Shown piece after piece: positions 46,870 to 57,810 of a DNA stretch of 64,000 nucleotides; the stretch's first letter is position 1, and each line of letters begins with the position of its first letter. The notes under the pieces are model-generated. The model did not search any database. It was not told the origin of the DNA and was given only the letters and a program-made list of their open reading frames with translations. The translations under genes and the position numbers were made by a program. The stretch spans positions 23,932,001-23,996,000 of the forward strand of contig CM114274.1 of NCBI GenBank assembly GCA_050084515.1. The letters run 5' to 3'. The stretch comes from Blasia pusilla. Lineage: Eukaryota > Marchantiophyta > Marchantiopsida > Blasiales.

Positions 46870-49600
46870 GCGAACGGCTAATAAGCAAAAGATTGCGTAT
46901 TAAAATCTCCGCCGTCAGAGGGCTGACGGAATGAAGATCTTGTCTCGAAATCAGTCACTGCAGCCCTCTGCTTCGGTTACGAAACTGTGTCACGTCTAAC
47001 GAACAACGCGAGAAGAGATGCAGATGCGAACAATCAGGATCCGAGGATCGGGGTTTGTTTCGATTGACTCCTGTGATATTGACAGCTCGAAATCTATGCT
47101 ACTCTTCCGCTCACTCGAGATCTCCAGCAAACGAAAGGAGCAGTAAATCACCGGATACAAACCCCAATTTTCGGCTCCGGTGCGATGCACACAGCTAATC
47201 TGAACCACTCGGCCGCTCACTCGCTACCAAATGAACAAATTAGCTGCGTCCTGACACCATCACCATATCACGGGTACATGGCGGAATGGATCCAAGTACT
47301 CTATTTAAAATCCCCATAGAAAGGTCAAAGTCGGCTGCTTCCCTCCTCCCGTAACGAGATCTGGTTTCCCTCTCTACCAACCTCTTCTGTGACTACCCGC
47401 GCATACGCTGGGATTTTGCAGCACGGCAGCTGCCGAAAGGCTGTACAATCTGCCCAGGCCTCCTATGCAAACACATCCTACTCAATCAATCACGCCCTCG
47501 CTGCAAATCATGCCTGCAAAGAGGTAGGACTACGCCGCAGCGGAGCAGAAGACTGAGCCAACGTCAAAGGAACCCGAGACGAGGACCGATTCATGCGCTT
47601 TTCCTTTCACCATACCACCACCGTACTCTACACTGTTCTCCTATACTAATAAATATACCCTCCTATACGTAGATCCATAGCGAGTCCTCTCAAGGTCTCA
47701 ATACGCAGTACATAAAAAACAAAACAACAAACGAGGCTCCGTAATTTAGGTTCAAACTTCTAATGAAGACGATAGGCAGATCAACAGAAAACAGCGCTTA
47801 ATTTAGCTAATTCGTGTCAAGCAAAGCACGATCGCATCGGCCCCGTGGTTCGAGGGTGTCCCCGCCGGCTCAAACTTCGACGTCCGCAGGCCCCGTTGCG
47901 TTTGCCGACGAATGCGCATCCCAACACACTCCCGAAACTTCACACTCATGGCGATCCGTTGGAAGTTGGAACTCGGAGTCCCGGACGCTCTGAGCCTCTG
48001 AGAGTCTGAGGGCTCTCGCAGTGTCTTGCTTTCTGGTTCTCGAAATGGAATAGATTTTTTCAATTCCCAATGTTTGGCGACCTCGAAAAATGGGCGGCAA
48101 CTGCAGCGATTAGGTCGACTCCGTAAGCCTCTCCGTCTGTGTAAACATAACTCCCAGTAAGGCCTCTTGTAGACGATCTTTTCGGCTCGTTTCAAAGCAA
48201 ATCTTTACGGGCCCGTGCCAAAGCATATCGTCTGACTGCAAACTCGGATTAAGATTTTTACGGGCTCATTTTAAATGAAGCAGGATAGCCGGAGCCCGTG
48301 ATGCACAGGTTATATTTAATTTTAAATTTTAGACAGGTGTCGACATCATAGGAACTTTAGAGGAGGGGTGTTAACAAGTGAGCTTCGAATTCCGATTCAA
48401 ATACTTATGGGATCGTCTCAAAGGAGATCATACAAACTCAAACTCAGGTTCAGACTTTATGGGCTCGTTCCAAAGCAGTTCTTTCAAAGTTATGAGTAAA
48501 TGTTTGTTTGTATCCTCTCGGTGGATCTTTTATAAATCAATTAATATGTACTAGTCATGAGAGCGCACTCGTTTAACATACCACAATAACTCATAGTTTG
48601 TTTCCATTGGAAAATAATAAATAAGTAAGTTCCAAAACATCAATACAATTAAGTAGAGAACGCAACTTACTGTAGATTTTTAAAAGTTTTTTAAAGAAAT
48701 GAATCATGAAAACAATCGTTTCACTTTCCACAAACCTCATAGTAAAATCGACAGAATTAGCAAAGAAGGGGAATTACCGTAGCTAAGTACGACTTATTCT
48801 ACGTCTGATGAAATAAGATTCTCTGATTCCGCGTGATAAGGAAATACCTTTATCATTTCCATTTTTGTCTCTGATCGCAAAGAATACTCAATAATCATTG
48901 ACATATACCGCACTTGTCAGACCTGACAGCCCCAACAGTTTGTGCTTCCCCTTAACCGCGTACGATCGATATAATCGTCGGCTCATAGGCCCAGGTTGAC
49001 CTGATGCTCTCGGAAGCTCCTAATATGGCCAAACCTTCGAATCTCCACGTCAACAAGTCAATCGCCTATTCTAGACCGTCGGATGACTCATATAATATTG
49101 ATTATTTTATTATGATGTAGTTATCTACGTTTTTCTTGTATTTTTTAGTTCTACGTAAGACTTTCCTTGCCATACTTGTTTTTTCCAATTGTAATTTTAC
49201 AAAAGAAGATTTGTTTTTTGTTTTTTAGTACAGCATGATAGAATGATGTAGGGGGAGGGGCTCAAGATCCACTTTATTATTTATAATAACAAACCTCAAT
49301 TATAATAAAATAGTTGGTGGGAACTACCCTCAACTCAAAAAGACATGGAAGAGGAGGATTATGGCCGAGGATATGGAGAGATGTCTAGAATTTTGCTTGT
49401 AACTATTTTTATGGTGATCCAATTTTTTCAATCTAAGGTCCAATGTGTTCATCTTCTCAAGATTGAACTTTGGGTTCTCCTTTTTTCCACTTAAGATTGA
49501 TTTTTCCAAAGTTCTTGGGATCTTTGGACCTCCTTCTCTCCTAAATATGCTCAGATATTCCTATATGCAATTTCAAACATAGCGCTCTCCTTATAGAGTG
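46870..49600. other. intergenic, GC-richer left, AT-rich right
   Basis: Left of 48250 the sequence is GC-rich and may include the leader of the small minus-strand gene. From 48300 to 49600 it is AT-rich without coding potential. Nothing else was recognised. Confidence 0.4.
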
Positions 49601-50150
49601 ATATTCGGTTACCATCGGTTAAAGGGATTCCTCTTGCTTTTTTGGATCTTTTGATACAAGCTGGGCCAAACATTACGAACTTATTCCCTCATAGCGGTCA
49701 TTGGTGGGTGGCTCACTTACTCCTCACATCCTCTTTTTTGGTGTTTCCAATTTCTTTCATAACTTTCTTCCAGAATATCGATTTTGGACGTGTTTGGGCC
49801 TGTTTCGATCGTCTTGACAAGCCCGTTGTTTTGATATCAAGTAGGTTTTCTAGTATTTCTTCCTTCTCTGTAGCGCCTTTTTACGGGTTTGTTTTAGGTC
49901 AATTCCTCCCAAAAGTCTTCCTTGCTCTTTCAACTCCTTATCTTACTCTTTCGCCCCTACATACGTTTGCCATCTCATTAAGGACATTAGAAATTCATAT
50001 TCTTGAGCCATCTCTTCCGATACCATATACAACACTTTTCGTTTTCAATTGCTTTTTATATTTTTCTAATAGAAACTTTCAATCATAAATTCGGTATTGC
50101 CTAATCTTTATCTCTCCATCTAAATTTCTTTTGGACGGATTCCACTACTT

Positions 50151-50918
50151 TTGCTTTTCTCGTTATCCTCATGCTTTCTCCAAACCACGTTTCGTATGTC
50201 GTTTCTTGTCTTCAAAGACTTGCCTAGCTTTACCTCTATGTCATCAGAGATGGAGTTGGATTCTCCATCTACTCGCTTATCTAGTTTTATACGCCCTCCT
50301 ACAACCGTAACTTCTCCCCCTGGTTCACCTCCTCATCGTAGATCTCGCCATTTTCCTCCAAATGCTAATACATCCATTACACTCGCTACATTTCTTCCGG
50401 ATTCTCCTCTTCTCCCTTCTTCACCTTGTCCTATTGAGCCTAATCTTGATCCATTATTACCGAATCCTTCTACTTTGCCATCCCCACATATCTCATATAT
50501 GCCCTTGCTTCCAACTCCCATCTATTCTACCCGAATCGCCCCTCTTCCTCTTCCTCCTTCCCCAACCTACTCACCCCCTCATCGTCGGCCATCACCACCT
50601 CTTGCACCTCCCACCTCTTCTCCTTGTAACCCTTCTACTTCTCCATTTGTACCAAAGGTTTGTTGCATACCTTGTGGTAAGGAGTTTGCTCCTAATGGGA
50701 TCAAAAGACATCAACGGTATTGTCGATCCATGCATGGGCCTTCAATCCCTAACCCGATACCACCTCCTACTCCACTCCCCACAACAACTGCTTGGACCTG
50801 GTTAAGCGAAATTGATCTCCTTGCTCTTTCCATCCAGGTCTTCCTCGTCCTAGACTCTATACTCGCATTCCTATCGCTCTTCGCCCCATCACCCAACAAG
50901 CTTTGTTTTTCCCATTAG
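50151..50918 (+). pseudogene. LINE N-terminal region with C2HC zinc finger
   Basis: A 255-residue frame that is Pro/Ser-rich over residues 40-165. A finger, CIPCGKEFAPNGIKRHQRYC (50664-50723), has Cys-x2-Cys-x11-His-x3-Cys spacing. In R2-type elements such fingers bind target DNA. Part of this segment (about 50285-50470) is repeated at the right end of the window in reverse orientation. Confidence 0.65.
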
Positions 50919-51430
50919 AAAGGTTAGCGCGTGACCCCACAGATATAAATGCTTGGTATGTCCTATTACTCTTCCCACAATGGGTTTTAGTCCTCCCTCC
51001 AAGGGGTGGTGCAACGGGTCATCGTGAAACCTCCACACGTATTCAACGCTTTATGTCTAGGGATTGGGAGAATCTTCAAAATGAGCATGTACTCCGAGCA
51101 GAGGCCTTAGCTGCGGCTCATCCCACTCAACATGCCAATCATGGGAGGCCTTCAATATAATAATGTCTTCGACGAAGTCTACTTTTGGGGCAGGTTGGTG
51201 AGTTTTCACGTGAAGCTCGAGCATTGGGTCCTCTTTCTCCGGCGGTTCCAAGTGCAGAAACACTGGCTCTCTTAGAAGCTCTTCATCCTCCTTCAAGTGG
51301 CGATGCTCCATCTTTTGTGGAAGACTATACAACGGACCTTGGCTTGGAGCTTGACTTGGAGGTTTTCACAAGGGCTTTTTTGCATACTCCTCGCTTATCA
51401 GCAAGCAGGCTATCAGGGATAGTTTTTTAG
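50903..51430 (+). pseudogene. LINE region between finger and reverse transcriptase
   Basis: Two short frames, 50903-51160 (WVLVLPPRGGATGHRET, then RFMSRDWENLQ) and 51185-51430 (EALHPPSSGD, then RAFLHTPRLSASRLSG), lead into the RT. The second ends at a stop at 51428. The content resembles the region just before RT in R2-type LINEs but has no assigned function. Confidence 0.5.
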
Positions 51431-51490
51431 CATCTTCGTGATTGCTTTATCCCAGCAGATTCAGCAAGTGGCTTTGTCTCTCTATATAAG

Positions 51491-52105
51491 GTGTGTGCAC
51501 ATATGGCGGCAGTTTGTCTCCAATTCTCTATCTCTAGGCTCTTAGGGGCTTGTGGTTTGTTGGCTATGGATAAGCCTCCTTCAGGTGTGCGCCCTTTGGC
51601 TATTGGAGAGGTTTTATACCGCTTGGTTAGTCGATCCCTATGCTTGCGATTTTGTCCTCACTTTAGTGCCCACTTAATTCCTCATCAATTTGGAGTGGCA
51701 ACTCCTGGAGGTTGTGAGGCTGTGGTGCATGGGATTCGCTCCACTCTTGATATTCATCTAGATTGGGTAGCAATTCAAGTCGATGGGGCTAACGCATTCA
51801 ATTCAGTTTCTTGTGCGGCCATCTTTGAGGAGTTACGTTGTGCAGGAGGACAACTTGCGAGCCTCATTCCATTTGTTCGCTCCTTCTATGTCTATGATAT
51901 GCCCATTATCTATTCCCATCATCCTACTTCTGGGGAATGTAGTATTCTACAATCGACTTGTGGCACACGTCAAGGTGATCCCATGGGGAGCCCACTCTTT
52001 GCCATTGCCCATTTTCGTGCCCTTCGAGCATCAGCGTAAGCATTTCCATCTTGTCTTTTCCCTTCTATTGCTGATGACACTCACATTATAGGTCCTCCTT
52101 CTGAA
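51491..52105 (+). pseudogene. LINE reverse transcriptase core
   Basis: KPPSGVRPLAIGEVLYRLVSR is the fingers region. IQVDGANAFNSVS is motif A with its Asp, STCGTRQGDPMGSPLF is motif B, and after a frameshift IADDTHIIGP at about 52067-52096 is motif C with the catalytic Asp pair. All polymerase residues are present although the frame is broken between 52039 and 52067. Confidence 0.85.
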
Positions 52106-53194
52106 GTGGTTCCTTCTTATACCCATTTCGTCGAGCAACTCTCTTTCTTAAACCTTAAAGTCCAACCTAGTAAATGTGGAGTATGGTCTCCTTCATGCCT
52201 TCCCTCAACATTCATCCCACCTACTCCTGATTTTCCCATCTACATTGAAGGGGTAAGAGTTCTTGGGGTCCCAATTGGCTTCATCGACTACGTCTCAAAG
52301 TTCTTGGATGAGGCCCTTTTGAAAGACGTGGAATGGCTTCGTTTGTTACCTCATCTTGGGGATCCCCAAGTGGCTTATGGTATTCTCTCCCAATGTTTTC
52401 TACGATATCCTTCCTACCTTCTTCGCACTTGTCCTCCCACTTCAAGGTTCTTACATCGGTTGGCCTCTTTTGTTGCTTCTATCTTGGCAACTTTTGGTCA
52501 ACTTCTTGGCCCGAATACCTTTGAGGGAGAGGATAGTGTCTTTGCTTCACGAAAAGCTATCTTGCCTATTTCTTTTGGAGGGGTGGGACTGTCCTCCACA
52601 GTCACATCTGCTCCTGCAGCCTTTTTGGGGAGTTGGGCGTTGGTAGTACTGATTATGGCTTCAAGGTTTCTCCAAGGAGATACACCTATCTTGATGGATC
52701 ATATCGCCCATGTAGAGGAGGGGGGATTTTTATTTCAACAACAACTGAGATCTGCACAAGCTCTTCTTTCTCTTGCTACACAAGCAATTCTACCCCCTTT
52801 CAATCAACTGATTACGGAAGGGCTTCATCGACTTCAAGAGCATATCTCCGAGAATCTGCATCAAATCAACTTTTCTAGCATTCTCTCTGAGGCATCCTTC
52901 GATGCTAATCGAGCTCGTCTACGTTCATGTGCGAGTATCGAAGCGGGGGCGTGGCTTACTGCAAATCCTCTTATACTTCTATTTTGTCTTCCTCGAAGTA
53001 TATTCTCGACAGCTTTGCGGTTACATCTTGGACTTCCCTATCCTTCTCTCTTAGGTGTGCCGAATTGTGTATGCGGGGATCCCATTGATGCCAAGGGTAT
53101 CCATATTCTCAGATGTGCACATGGTGGAGAACAAACAGCCACACATTATGTCATTAGAGAGGCGGTAGCATCAATGGCTCGTAGTGTAGGATAA
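52106..53194 (+). pseudogene. LINE thumb region and CCHC motif
   Basis: A 362-residue frame continues after RT: LNLKVQPSKCGVW, VLGVPIGFIDYV, and a helical region. Near its end CVCGDPIDAKGIHILRC (53066-53116) is the Cys-x-Cys...His-x3-Cys motif that precedes the restriction-like endonuclease. A stop separates it from the endonuclease frame. Confidence 0.75.
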
Positions 53195-53197
53195 ACC

Positions 53198-53722
53198 GTG
53201 GGGCAAGAGCAACTCCATATCCTACCTTCAACCTCTCATTGGAGAGTGGGTCTTGTTATGTCTCGAGGTGGATTCCGGACACTAGGTGATGTGGTGGTTG
53301 TTGATCAAACAAGTTCTCACTTGGTGTGTCGAGCCGCACATACCAAAGGTTTGGCGGTCGAAGTTGCAGCAAGAATCAAGGAGTTAAGTTATGTTGTGAG
53401 ACATGCGACTGATAGATTTATTCCTTTTGTAGTGGAAGTATTCAATCATTTACATGTGTCCTTTGATACTTTCCTGAAAACATGTGCTCATCACTCCCTC
53501 GAGAATCATCACCTTGCCCTTTCTCGTAGTCCTTCTCTCTCGGTAGTTACTACTTATTTTCGGCAATGCATCTCAGTGGCCTTGCAACGTGCACAAGCCT
53601 TGGCATTGATACGTCATGCGGAGGTGGTGGGGGGTCGCTCTCCTTGTCGTCCATTCAGGTCTGACCAACCACTCGTGTTCTTGTCAAATTTGTTTCAGGC
53701 TATCAATCATATAGCTCATTGA
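53198..53722 (+). pseudogene. LINE restriction-like endonuclease and C-terminus
   Basis: The frame contains HWRVGLVMSRGGFRTLGDVVVVDQT, which fits the RPD...D core of restriction-like endonucleases in R2-type LINEs. Here the first Asp position is Gly (RVGL); the minus-strand copy nearby keeps RVDL. The DVVV Asp is retained. The remainder (residues 60-174) is a helical tail. Such nucleases nick the target for first-strand priming. Confidence 0.7.
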
Positions 53723-53884
53723 GCCGATGTTTGCGTTGGCTTGTTGCCATTTTCTTTTTGCATTCTTTTATGCATTTTTTGACTCCTCTTTTGAGTTGTT
53801 ATTACCTTCCTTTGTCCTCTTTTGAGGTTTATTTTATAATAAAGTGGATATATAAAATAGAAAAAAAAAGGACAAAGAAAAGTG

Positions 53885-54610
53885 TTAACATCTCAAACAA
53901 GGAGAAGTCAAAATTTGCATAATGGAATGCAAGAAGAAAATGGCAACTTGGCAACACAAATACCGATTCAACGAGCGGGTCATTTGCATGTGTCTTTTGA
54001 TACTTTCCTGGGAGCGACTTCCCACCACTTCCGCATGGCCTATCAATGCTAAAGCTTGTGCACGTTGTAAGGCCACTAAGATGCATTTCCAAAAATATGT
54101 AGTGACTACATAGAAAGAATGACTACGGGAAGAGGCAAGGTGATGATTCTTGAGGGAGTGGTAAGCATATATTTTCAGGAAAGTATCAAAAGAAACATGC
54201 AAATGACCCGATATTTCCATTGCAAAAGGAATAAATCTATCGATTGCATGTCTCACAACATAACTTAACTCCTTGATTCTTGCTGCTACTTTGAGCATCG
54301 AACCTTTGATATGTGCGGCTTGACACACCAAGTCAGATTATGTTGGATCAACAACCACCACATCACCTAGTGTTTGGAATCCACCTCGAGATATAACAAG
54401 ATCAACTCTCCAACGAGAGGTTGCTTGTGTAGTTGAAGGAAGGACACAGAGTTGCTCTTGCCCAATGGTGTATCCAAAAGTACGAGCTACCGATGCTACT
54501 GTCTCTCTAATGACATCATGTGTGGCCGTTCGTTCTCCATTATATGCACATTGGAGTATATGGATACCCTTTGCATCAATAAGATCACCGCATAAACTGC
54601 ATCTAAGTGA
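53885..54610 (-). pseudogene. inverted 3' fragment of a second LINE copy
   Basis: On the minus strand, frames give LLMQ/IDAKGIHI-type CCHC remnants, TIGQEQL, WRVDLVISRGGFQTLGDVVVVDPT, AAHIKGSMLKVAARIKELSY and SFDTFLK, all matching the 3' third of the LINE at 53045-53720 with many changes. It stands tail-to-tail with that copy, about 160 bases apart. An internal inversion of about 35 bases (53977-54012 against 54175-54210) adds further rearrangement. The catalytic Asp in RVDL is kept. Confidence 0.8.
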
Positions 54611-54619
54611 CGGTGCACA

Positions 54620-55800
54620 GACACCTTCACATTATCAAACCAACTACTTTTCCCATCACATCCATACACTATCTCACCCTCGTTGGTAACCTCAACAACT
54701 AGCTTCATTCCTGCTTGCTCTCAAAGTTTGCTAGCTGCCTTTCATGCATCAAACTCCTCTTTTCTTTTCATCCCTTTGATTGAAGATTCGATATATAAAC
54801 ATAACCAGAAAAATAGGGTTACATAGTGTTACTAGCATGTTAGTGATATGGTTAATAGTAAGTGAAGGTACTTACTATTCAATACTACATCGTAAACATT
54901 CAATTGACAATAACAACCATGACATATTATAGGAAATGGTTATAATTATGAGGGAACCTTACCAAGTGGTACACGAGGATCAGAAGAAGGTGGCTAAGTT
55001 GCTGTATTTGGTGCATAGAAAGGAGCACCAAAGAAATTGGGAGGTTGGGCCCATGTTTGAGGAAGTGAACCTATACTCACAAATGGATGAAATTATTAAT
55101 ATTCAAAAATAAGCATTAGATATAGAGCAGGTGTGTCCTTGCTATTCTTATAAAACAGAAATGTAAATCAAATCAGTAGCAAAGAACATATATACTTGAC
55201 ATGTTGGGTTGCCATTGAGGTGGAATTTGGAAACCTCGATATATCCCAATGTGAGAAAATAGAAAGTGACGAAATCACTGAAATCTTTACAAAACTTGGA
55301 GATACAAAGTGGCCTAGTCCGTCTGTGCGCTCACAGAAGAGCTTCGATGGAACCTGAACATGGAGATAACTTGACATAGAAGAATGCGCTACCGCTTTGG
55401 CTCCCAAATATTTCACTACTCAGGAAGCTAGGGGTTTTAACCTATTTTTCTTCGTTTCTATTAAATTTATTTTTTTCATAGGGCTGCACCCTCGGACCCT
55501 TACGACGCATCAAGGTGCCCCGCATCCTGATGCAATATAGGGTTAGATAATCCAAGTAACGCTACTCCATAAACCACCTACGTCATATTACTATGACTCC
55601 TTCGATGTCTAAGTCGGAATCATCAATCTAGGCTTCTCCTCATACAAGGGGGACGATCAGATTAATGGTGCTCAGAGAAATGGATGTTGAGAATCCAACA
55701 CCCAAGTACTGGCCATTGTAACATTCTAAGAATTTGAGAAGGTTGCATACCCTTGGCATTGTCCTTATGTTTCTTGGAAAGACTTGAGCCCTTTCATGGC
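54620..55800. other. intergenic between LINE fragment and CACTA element
   Basis: No gene recognised. The frame 54496-54708 (minus) begins in sequence unlike the LINE. AT-rich with short frames; may contain the 3' end of the CACTA element, whose terminal repeat was not located. Confidence 0.35.
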
Positions 55801-55819
55801 ATCATAAAAAGAATAAAGG

Positions 55820-56690
55820 TTAGCTCGAAGATTGAAAATACAGACACAATAGCAATAAAGAAGAAAAACTTACTATGTAGCATGGAAACACTTTGAAGAT
55901 ATTAATACTCACAATATGGTTTTTACTTGTTTTCAAGGGTGATTTCTCTTTGGCAACTTGAACTTGATTATAGTCATGAGGGTTGGATTGATCAGGAGTA
56001 CCATCGTACTCTAGATCTGATTCACTTCCATCACTATGTAGCTTCTCATCCTCATTGGATGAGTCCTCTGACATTGTAGCTCTCCTACTTAGACTTCTAG
56101 TATTATATAATTTTGGAGTGTGAGAGTAGGCTCTTTCGCTGATCCTTTTGGTCTTCTTACCAACTCCTTGCTTATTCTCTTTTAATTTGCCAAAAATTTC
56201 CTACAAAAGCAAGACAATGACAAAAAATCACTACCAACATTCTACATATCTCTCTAAGAAATATAGTTGGTTAATTAGGAGATGGATGCCAACAAAGAAA
56301 ATTGTGTAGAGTAGTAAATTGACAACCTTAATTCAAAATCAAAGAAAAGTATGGGCCTGTGAAACGGATGTATCTTTCTAACCGGAATTCTGAGCCAAAT
56401 TTATATGTTTCCTCTCTCACAAATGCAACACGCTCCTCTCATAGTCAATGGTATCTACTATTTGGACTCTCTACCATATCTTTTCTTTCCTCCTCAAACT
56501 GGTCCCCCTGATCAATTCTGACATCACTACCAATAATCTTTGGCTTGCATGTAGGGAGATCTGATGGGGAAAAATCAACAGCAGCATGCGTCCAAAGGCC
56601 TCTTTGTTAGTACCAATGGCAACCATGGCAACTTGAATACTTTCCTTGGGTTCCCTTGCCAAGGTAGATGCAAGCGTCCCTGACATGTGA
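55820..56690 (-). pseudogene. possible downstream ORFs of the CACTA element
   Basis: Two minus-strand frames: 55820-56074 has an acidic N-terminus (SSNEDEKLHSDGSESDLEYD), and 56471-56686 reads ESIQVAMVAIGTNKEAFGRM. The latter resembles the TnpA-like/plant transposase partner encoded by some CACTA elements, but only weakly. They follow the transposase on the same strand. Confidence 0.35.
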
Positions 56691-56923
56691 TGACCACCCG
56701 CCTAAGTCCAACAAGCAATACACATCAAAGACCAGATCTGTGAGTTAGCAAGAGATCTCTATAAATTACGAATTGTTGGATTAAAAATAGTAAAGGTGCA
56801 ATTAAACAAATTATTGGAAGTAGAAAATGCTCATCATGTACCATTGTTGAAATAACCAAATATGGAGCAAACTCTGCCTTAGAAGAATCAAAGCTACAAA
56901 CGGAAACTTAGCCAGTACTTTGT

Positions 56924-57750
56924 TCAATTTTCTTCCTCTGAGGTAAGATCTTGGCTTGAGTCCTCGAAAGTATCTTCTCCATTATCCACAACATAATCTA
57001 TGTTGGCTACAACTACTTCAACCTCTGATAATTGAATGGCTCCAACTAATGTTGTATAAGGAAATTCAATGTCTAGGGTGGTATGGGCATTCAACTCTAT
57101 GGGTTCTATATGGTCATTCGTTGAAAGATCTAACCCTCCTCCCACAACCCTCCTTGACCTAGCTTGCTTTTGCATCACAACTTTCCATGCAGGTTTCTCT
57201 TCAACATCCGTGTAGAATACTTGTTCTACTTGACTAGGAAATACAAAGGGATCGATGTTGAATGCTACATACTTTCAAAAGTTTGCTAGCAGAAATCCAT
57301 TCTCATCATAGATCATGGTAGGTTCTCTTCTACCCCACTTTCACTCAACCCATTTTCCTCTCATCAATATTACCGCTTCATCTAAACCCCCATAGTCCAA
57401 CACCAAAATGTCTGACAATATGCCCACATAAGGATACAATTGAGTTGATGGGTGATCGTCATCAAAGTCTTGTAAAAAGGTAGATGCTATCCCTAAGTCA
57501 AATGTAGTGTAGGAACTACCATCTTCTACTCTATAGTGATTATCATAAGCTCTCATTTTTTTTGTATGAAGTGTACCATTGAGAAGGTGGGACTGATAAT
57601 TTGACAACCATTTGAGCGATATCTTCACCTAAAGAAATACATTCTCTAATTATTACACGTATCCACTCTGAAAACCTAGAGTCATATGTTCTTGCTTCCT
57701 TGAACTTTCTACAAAACAAGCAATATCTGACAATGGTTAGAGTCAAGCTA
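56924..57750 (-). pseudogene. CACTA transposase C-terminal region (DUF4216-like)
   Basis: Minus-strand frames carry YVGILSDILVLDYGGLDEAV and RGKWVE, then in another frame DENGFLLANF, DPFVFPSQVEQVFYTDV and KPAWKVVMQ. These are hallmarks of the domain after the CACTA transposase core. The frame 56924-57178 adds an acidic tail. Several stops interrupt it. Confidence 0.75.
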
Positions 57751-57810
57751 CTTCCATAATTAACACATTCATCAAGAATAGAAGTTGAGGAAATAATTTG
57801 AAAATGATAC

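Larger units (their letters stand above)
49640..53870 (+). mobile_element. non-LTR retrotransposon (LINE) with C2HC finger and restriction-like endonuclease
   Basis: Plus-strand pieces in consistent order give a Pro/Ser-rich N-terminal region, a C2HC finger, reverse transcriptase, a thumb-like region, a CCHC motif and a restriction-like endonuclease, then a 3' tail ending with an A-rich tract near 53860. One finger upstream and endonuclease downstream of RT is the plan of R2/NeSL-type LINEs, not of the apurinic-endonuclease L1 and RTE families that dominate plants. Several stops and frameshifts make it inactive. The 5' boundary is uncertain; the frame 49642-50088 may be leader. No target-site duplication was identified. 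Confidence 0.8.

Noticed and set aside
45055-48195. Additional short frames on both strands (for example 47803-48195 minus)
   Set aside because: No conserved motif and strong overlap with frames on the opposite strand.
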